In this document: positions 58,441-64,000 of the stretch, piece by piece | Numbering within the stretch: the first letter of the stretch is position 1 | How the letters are laid out: each line of letters opens with the position of its first letter | Assembly: GCF_905115235.1 (NCBI RefSeq) | Contig: NC_051850.1 | Coordinates: 9,829,841-9,893,840 of the forward strand | Length of the DNA stretch: 64,000 nucleotides | DNA from: Hermetia illucens | Lineage: Eukaryota > Arthropoda > Insecta > Diptera > Stratiomyidae | Direction: 5' to 3' | Position numbers and translations under genes: made by a program | Notes under the pieces: generated by a model | Told to the model about the DNA's origin: nothing | Databases searched by the model: none | The model's input: only the letters and a program-made list of their open reading frames with translations

Positions 58441-59520
58441 TTTTTTTTTGTGCGTACACGGAGGTGGAAAATCTTAGAAAGACACGTCCGCCCCAGCTCC
58501 GCCGCCCGAACGGCGGAACTACAGCGGGCGCGTGTGGGATTCATACCCACTAAAAACCACCCCCGGTCTCTCCAGCCCCAGCCCCGTGGGACCACCATTG
58601 AGGTATTACTTCGAGGGGTAGGTTTGCTCTCAGGCACTCATCCTTCTCCTATTTGCGGCTTTCCTCCTTCTTTGTTCCATCAGCAACTCCTCCTGCATTT
58701 GGATGATTGCGGAGTCAACCGCAAGCCACTTCTCCCCGGACTCCTCCATCTCAGTAACCAAGCTCTCCGGGGTCCCGCTCTTGCCCAGCACCTGGTTTAA
58801 GCTCCTTCTCTCCATCGCAAATCGTGGCCAGTGAAACATGACATACTCTGGATCCTCCGGTATGCCATCGCATCTGGGACAATCTGGGAGAATCATCTAA
58901 CCCAAAGCGGTGCAGATACTGCCTGTAGCAACCACCGTGCCCCGTGAGGAACTGTGTAATGTGGTAGTTGGTCTCCCCATGTTTTCGCTCAAGCCACACC
59001 CTAATGTTGGGAATGAGCCTGTGCGTCCACCGACCTTTCGTAGACTCATCCCATCTGCGTTGCCAGAGATCAAGCGACTCCGACCTTGCCGCATTTCTAC
59101 GCTGTGCATGCCCCTCCATATGTCTTGCATGGTACAGGACATTCATTTCTTTGGCCAGAATGTCAACCGGGATCATGCCTGCCACCACCAATACTGCCTC
59201 ATCTGATGTGGTTCTAAAAGCACTGCAAACCCTCAAAGCCATCCGCCGGTAAACCGAGTTCACCTGCTTCCGTCTCTGAGAGTTTGCAAGCGCCTCTGCC
59301 CCCACAGGCGACGAGTAGAGCAGGATGGAGCGCACCACTCCGGCTAGCACCAAATTCCGGCAATGTTTCGGTCCACCAATATTTGGCAACATTTTTGCAA
59401 GTGCCGTGGTGGCACTGGCTGCCTTTTGGCATGCATACTCTAGGTGTTCCCAAAAACTCAATTTGGTATCAATTATTACCCCCAGGTATTTGATAGCCGG
59501 CAGGTTGGATTTAGCACAGT
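58441..59520 (-). mobile_element. R1-clade LINE 3' fragment (5'-truncated)
   Basis: The 236-codon minus frame 58,751-59,461 encodes the region after the reverse transcriptase (ALAKMLPNIGGPK, RRMALRVCSAFRTTSDEA, GRWTHRLIPNI, YHITQFLTGHGG). The last part, with the CPRCDGIPEDPEYVMFH zinc block, continues in another frame down to 58,630 after a frameshift near 58,880. The 3' UTR resembles that of the R1 copy at 35.7 kb and ends in a run of about ten A (T on the plus strand at 58,440). The left neighbour is the 5' end of RTE-B. It belongs to the subfamily seen at 40.6 kb. Confidence 0.8.
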
Positions 59521-59524
59521 AGAA

Positions 59525-59645
59525 TCACTTCAACTATACTCTATCTATAGGAAGACTATATAAATAGCATGATGGAGTAAAAATATTGTTTTATACATCG
59601 AAATTTGACATAAGGTAACTTCATGTATTCAATGGCTTTATCGTA
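59525..59645. other. Short AT-rich spacer
   Basis: This lies between the R1 fragment and the mariner. Nothing is recognised in it. Confidence 0.4.
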
Positions 59646-60958
59646 CAGGGTGCGGCAGCATAACTTCCGTTGTTAAAATGCGCGCCACTCAGTTAGTTGA
59701 TGCCATAGCGGAGCGCTAGTGGTCTCGTTCAAGAGGGGATAGTGTAAAGTTTTGTCCCGACACGGTTCAGTCGCCATCATGCGTTGGAATAGTGAGGAGC
59801 GTGCCTTTGCCGTTGAGGTTTACTTTTCAAGCGGATGTTCAGTTATTGCAACACACGGTGCATTTCGGAATCGCTTTAATTTAGCCCCGTTGGCTCCTGT
59901 CCCAGACCGCAAATCAATTGTTACATGGGTCACTACATTCAGACAAACTGCAAGTGCGACAAAAGGAAGAACTGGAGTCCCTCGGCCTGTTAGATCACCT
60001 GAGAACATTGAAGCAGTGAGAGCGTCAATGTTGCGATCGCCACGGCGTTCTGCGCGCAAACACGCATCTGCCCTTGGACTATCCGATCGTTCTGTAAGAA
60101 GAATTCTTCGTGATGATCTTCATTTTCATCCCTATAAGATGGCGATAGTGCAGAAACTTTCAGAACGTGACTTCAATTCTCGGATGAACGCGTGTGAGCT
60201 TCTTCTTGATGTCGTTCCCGAGGATGCTATTGTTTTTTTTTAGCGATGAAGCCCATTTTCATTTGTGTGGGTCGGTTAACAAACAAAACATGCGCTACTG
60301 GGCTGACACCAACCCTCGAGAATTGCATCAAAAGCCTTTGCATTCACCCAAAGTCACAGTGTGGTGTGCAATTTCCTCAGCTGGAATTATTGGTCCCTGA
60401 TTTTTTGAGGAAAATGAGGTTACAGTGATAGTGAATTCGGACCGGTATTTAAACATGCTACAGAATTTTTTTTTCCCACGGCTAGAAAATTTGAATTTGG
60501 GGGACACTTGGTTACAACAAGACAGTGCAACAGCACACATTTCAAGAGCATCGATGGCTGTTTTGAGGGAACACTTTCCAGAGCGCCTTATCTCAATTAG
60601 AGGCGATTTGGAATGGCCGGCACGCTCTCCCGATCTGTCCCCTTGTGATTTTTTTCTATGGGGTTTTTTGAAATCCCGTGTTTATGTCAACCGTCTACAA
60701 GATTTGAAGACCAACATCCAAGAAGAAATTGCCAACATAACACCTGCTATGCTAACAAGAGTCATGACAAACGCCAGAAATCGGCTTACGCAATGTATGG
60801 AGAATGGGGGACGTCAACTAACAGATTTGATCCTCAAAACAATGTAAATAAAAACTTTAGACATGTACCTACATTATAAAAAATAAATAAATATTTTCGG
60901 ATGCATACAATAGTTTTTATTGAGTTTTGAAAAAAGGAAGTTATGCTGCCGCACAATG
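59646..60958 (+). mobile_element. Tc1/mariner-type DNA transposon (DD41D), copy 2, nearly intact
   Basis: It is 1,313 bases with the same inverted repeats as copy 1 (right end slightly mutated: gcacaatg for gcaccctg) and TA on both sides. The transposase starts at ATG 59,779-59,781 (MRWNSEERAFAVEVY) and would be about 355 aa. Only two changes stop it: one extra T in the run at 60,233-60,241, and TGA at 60,398-60,400 where copy 1 has TGG (GPW). The triad residues FFSDEAHFH, QQDSATAH and SPDLSPCDFFLWG are all present. Compared with copy 1, the last 140 residues differ at about ten sites plus a three-residue gap. Both copies look like recent, now dead, insertions. Confidence 0.9.
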
Positions 60959-61009
60959 TATTATATCACTGAAAATTTTATTATGTATAAGATGTGGGGT
61001 GGTCAAAGG

Positions 61010-64000
61010 GTAGTATTGGTCCCAGGGCGAAACGTGGATTGGTACCCACGATGGAGCATAAAACCTGAGAAATGCCTGCTGAACCAACACCAACAGCTCT
61101 ACTACCAAACCCTATCTCCACCTCCACGTGGTGACCGTTGGGAGCTCTTTCTTAACGAAAAGCTGCAGACGGAGAAGGATGAAGGCGAGTCTCCCGCGCC
61201 TAAAAACGGGACAAATTGTACCAACTGGTCCTCCAGGTTGGGGGTTGGGTAGAGCTGACAACCCTACATGGAAAACAACTTGTTACGAAGTCACAACAGG
61301 AGCCTCGGACAGGACGGATTTTAAAACGACGGACCCGGCATCGAACACGGAATAACGATTTGCGCATTTTCCATGGAACGTGCACTCCCTGTACAGAGAT
61401 GAAGCTGACGAGCAGCTAGCCGACACCCTGTCCTAATATAGGGCTGATATAACAGCGTTGCAAGAGATGCGATGGACAGGGACCGGTTTCCTAGAGAAGA
61501 GCCGCTACACCATATATTATAGCGGTCATCCAGTAAACCATGTGCTCGGAGTAGGTTTCCTAGTCAGCCAAAAAATGAAACCTGCTGTTATCGGCTTTGA
61601 AAACATAAGCGAACGGCTATGCACTCTGCGCTTGCGAAGCAAGTTTAGAAATATAAGCCTCATAAACGTTCACGCCCCCACAGAGGAGACTGCAGAGTCG
61701 GAGAAGGATACCTTCTACGAGGCAGTAGAACGAACCCTCGAAGCCTGTCCCAGATATGATATTAAAATCATACTTGAGGATTTTAAAAGCCAAGTAGGGA
61801 AGGAGCCCGTATTCAGGCGATACGTTGGCTCCCATAGCTTACACGAAAAAACAGATGATAACGGATTGCGGACTATTCAATTAGCAGGGTCACACGAAAT
61901 GGTTGTTGGAAGTACCTGGTTTCCGCGGAAAGCGGTCCACAAACATACGTGGGCCTCTCCAGACGGGACCACTTTCTACCAAATTGACCACGTGTTGATC
62001 GAACGCCGCCACCTCACAGCCTTAATGAATGTCAGAACATATAGGGAGGCCAATATAGACTCGGATCACTATCTCGTTGGCATGGTGCTCCGAGCTCGAA
62101 TAACAATACCACCTAGAATTCCCTCTGACAATCAGGTGAGAGTTAACACTGAAACCATCCACAACACAACCCTCCGCGACACCTATGAGTGCCGCAATAA
62201 CTGCAGTCAACAGAGGACCTGGAGATGAAGCATCAACAAATGATCTTCACAATCACCTGAAGAACGTTATCATGGATACGGCCGCAAACATACTTGGCCC
62301 CAGCCGCAAAAGGAGTCGGAACGGCTGGTTTGACGATGAATGTAAGGTAGCAACGGAACGGAAGAATGCTGCATACCGAGTAATGTTGCATTCTCAAAGA
62401 ACGCTGGCACGCGCAGAGACTTATCACGAACTCCGTCGAGTGGGGAAGCGACTTCACAGACGGAAAAAGGAAGCCTGGGAGAACCAACATGTCTGTGAAC
62501 TCGAAAGGCACAGGGACCAACCGCACCAGGCGCGCAAGTTTTACCAACAAGTCAGCAGGATGAAGGGTTACACACCTCGATGTTCATCCTGCCGAGACAA
62601 ATAGGGAAATCTGATTTCCGACAGAATGGGCATATTAGAGCGATGGGTTGAGTAAAGTACTGCTACTGAGCTACTGAATAACCAGAACATCGGCGATTTG
62701 GAGGTCCCGCCAACTGAAGACGACGGACAAATACTGCCACCACCAGGTATAGGAGAAATATTCCGTCCAATTCATCGTCTTAGAAGTCATAAGCTGCCAG
62801 GTGTAGATGGTATTACAGCCGAATTAGTTAAATGTGAAGGCGACCAGTTACACCAAGTGGTTCATCAACTTGTGCTCAAGGTATGGGACAGCGAATCAAT
62901 GCCTGACGATTGGCAACGAGGCATTATCTGCCTCATACATAAAAAGTGTGCAGTGCAGCAATTATAGAGGTATCACGTAGCATAGCCAGGGTACAACTGT
63001 ACATGGCCATGTGAGAATTCGGTATCCCGACGAAATTAATAAGACTGACTAGGCTAACTAGGATAAAAGCAGCAGGATCACTCTCAAGACCATTCGACAT
63101 CAACAACGGTCTACGACAAGGGGATGCGCTATCATGCGTCCTCTTTAACCTGGCCCTCGAGAAAGTGATCCGTGATGCCGAGGTAAATGCAAGAGGCACG
63201 ATCCTCTTTAAGTCCACCTAACTACTGGCCTATGCTGACGATATCGACATCATGGGAAGAACCACCCGAGATGTACAAACTGCCTTCATTCAGATCGAGC
63301 AGGCGGCGCGAGATCTTGGGCTGCACATCAATGAAGGCAAGACAAAATATATGGTGGCAACGTCAGCACCGAAGACGAATCAACCAACAACATCAAACCG
63401 CACTGGTCAAACACGAAGAAGAATAAGAATAGGAGAATACAACTGTGAACGATCTGTTAACAATTTCTCCTATCTAGTGTCGAAAATCACAACCGATAAC
63501 AGCTACGATGATGAAATCCGCGCGCGGTTGTTGTCAGCCAACAGAGCCTATTTCAGCTTACAAAGACTGTTCCGCTCGAAACGTGTCACCATTGGGTTAA
63601 AGCTCTTACTGTACTCCACTTGCTGACTATGATCTTGCCAGTCCTCATGTATTCCTCGGAAACTTAGGTTCTTAGCAAGAAAAATTGCGAACTCTTGGCC
63701 GCGTTCGAAAGAAGAATCCTCCAAAGAATTTTTGGCCCCCTACATGAGGATGGACGATTCCGTAGCCTACACAATGACGAAATCTATGAGCGATACCATG
63801 ACCGTCCGGTTGTGGGTAAAATCCGGCTCAATAGGTTACGGTGGGCGGGTCACTTAATCCGTATGGATGAGGATGATCCTGCCCGGAAAGTCTATAAGGG
63901 CAATATGTCTGGTAGAAAAAGAAGACGAGGCAGACCCTGCCTAAGATGGAGCGATGGCGTGGGTCAGGACGCCAGACAGCTATTAGGGATATCGAATTGG
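61010..64000 (+). mobile_element. RTE-A LINE copy 1, running off the window
   Basis: It has a 5' region (61,010-61,430), then an apurinic-type endonuclease frame 61,458-62,228 with LQEMRWTG, INVHAPTEE, FYQIDHVLIERR and SDHYLVG; the usual GDFN block reads EDFKS, a lost catalytic Asn. The linker (62,230-62,600) is followed by GVDGITAELVKCEGD. A deletion near 62,960-62,990 removes the fingers and block A of the reverse transcriptase. Sequence resumes with NGLRQGDALSCVLFN (63,105-63,150), LLAYADDIDIMG (block C, about 63,220) and the C-terminal WAGHLIRMDEDDP block (63,840 on). Frameshifts lie near 62,600, 63,220 and 63,410. The element continues past 64,000. Confidence 0.85.

Noticed and set aside
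1-64000. tRNA genes, rRNA genes and CRISPR arrays
   Set aside because: No cloverleaf with A and B boxes, no rRNA-like stretch and no regularly spaced short repeats were seen. R1- and R4-type LINEs are often found in rDNA, but no rDNA flank is present here.

Overview
The window looks like a piece of a transposon-rich insect chromosome, most likely from a fly (Diptera). It has compact intron-containing genes with TATA boxes and arthropod TCAGT-type initiators. It carries four secreted chitin-binding (CBM14 / peritrophin-A) genes and a dense bed of decayed R1-, RTE-, R4/Dong- and LOA/I-like LINEs, mariner-type DNA transposons and Ty3/gypsy fossils. The species cannot be named from the sequence. 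No rRNA, tRNA, CRISPR or bacterial-type feature was seen.

Host genes. (1) 1,704-4,101 (+): a 3-exon gene for a 739-aa mucin-like peritrophin with six CBM14 domains and Thr/Pro-rich linkers. (2) 11,258-12,425 (+) and (3) 22,004-23,149 (-): an inverted paralogous pair. Each encodes 353 aa with five CBM14 domains and has a 7-nt first coding exon followed by a phase-1 intron. (4) 52,220-53,581 (+): a 320-aa, five-domain protein whose first and last domains both lack exactly cysteines 2 and 6. All four have a signal peptide. Their likely shared job is binding chitin in the gut peritrophic matrix or cuticle. They appear to be the survivors of a peritrophin cluster spread apart by transposons.

Mobile DNA. 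4.7-10.8 kb: a gypsy fossil, an R1 relic, R4-type and RTE scraps, a second gypsy fossil. 12.7-16.7 kb: a decayed R1-clade LINE. 18.5-21.7 kb: an RTE-like LINE split by a gypsy fossil. 23.6-26.5 kb: a mosaic of R1, RTE and gypsy scraps. 29.0-32.9 kb: a fairly complete REL-endonuclease (R4/Dong-like) LINE beside a (TA)n tract. 34-46.9 kb: Jockey-, RTE-, R1- and LOA/I-like pieces, including an R1 copy nested in an RTE copy. 46.9-51.7 kb: a second REL LINE, split exactly in its reverse-transcriptase YxDD codons by a DD41D mariner. 54-58.4 kb: an RTE LINE split by a gypsy remnant. 58.4-64 kb: an R1 3' end, a second and nearly intact DD41D mariner, and an RTE LINE running off the window.

The most rewarding points are the paired loss of one disulfide in both terminal domains of gene 4, the matched inverted gene pair, the mariner-in-YxDD insertion, the near-intact second mariner, and the Myb/SANT-like N-terminus of the REL LINEs. 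All element boundaries are eye estimates unless a repeat or splice site fixes them.
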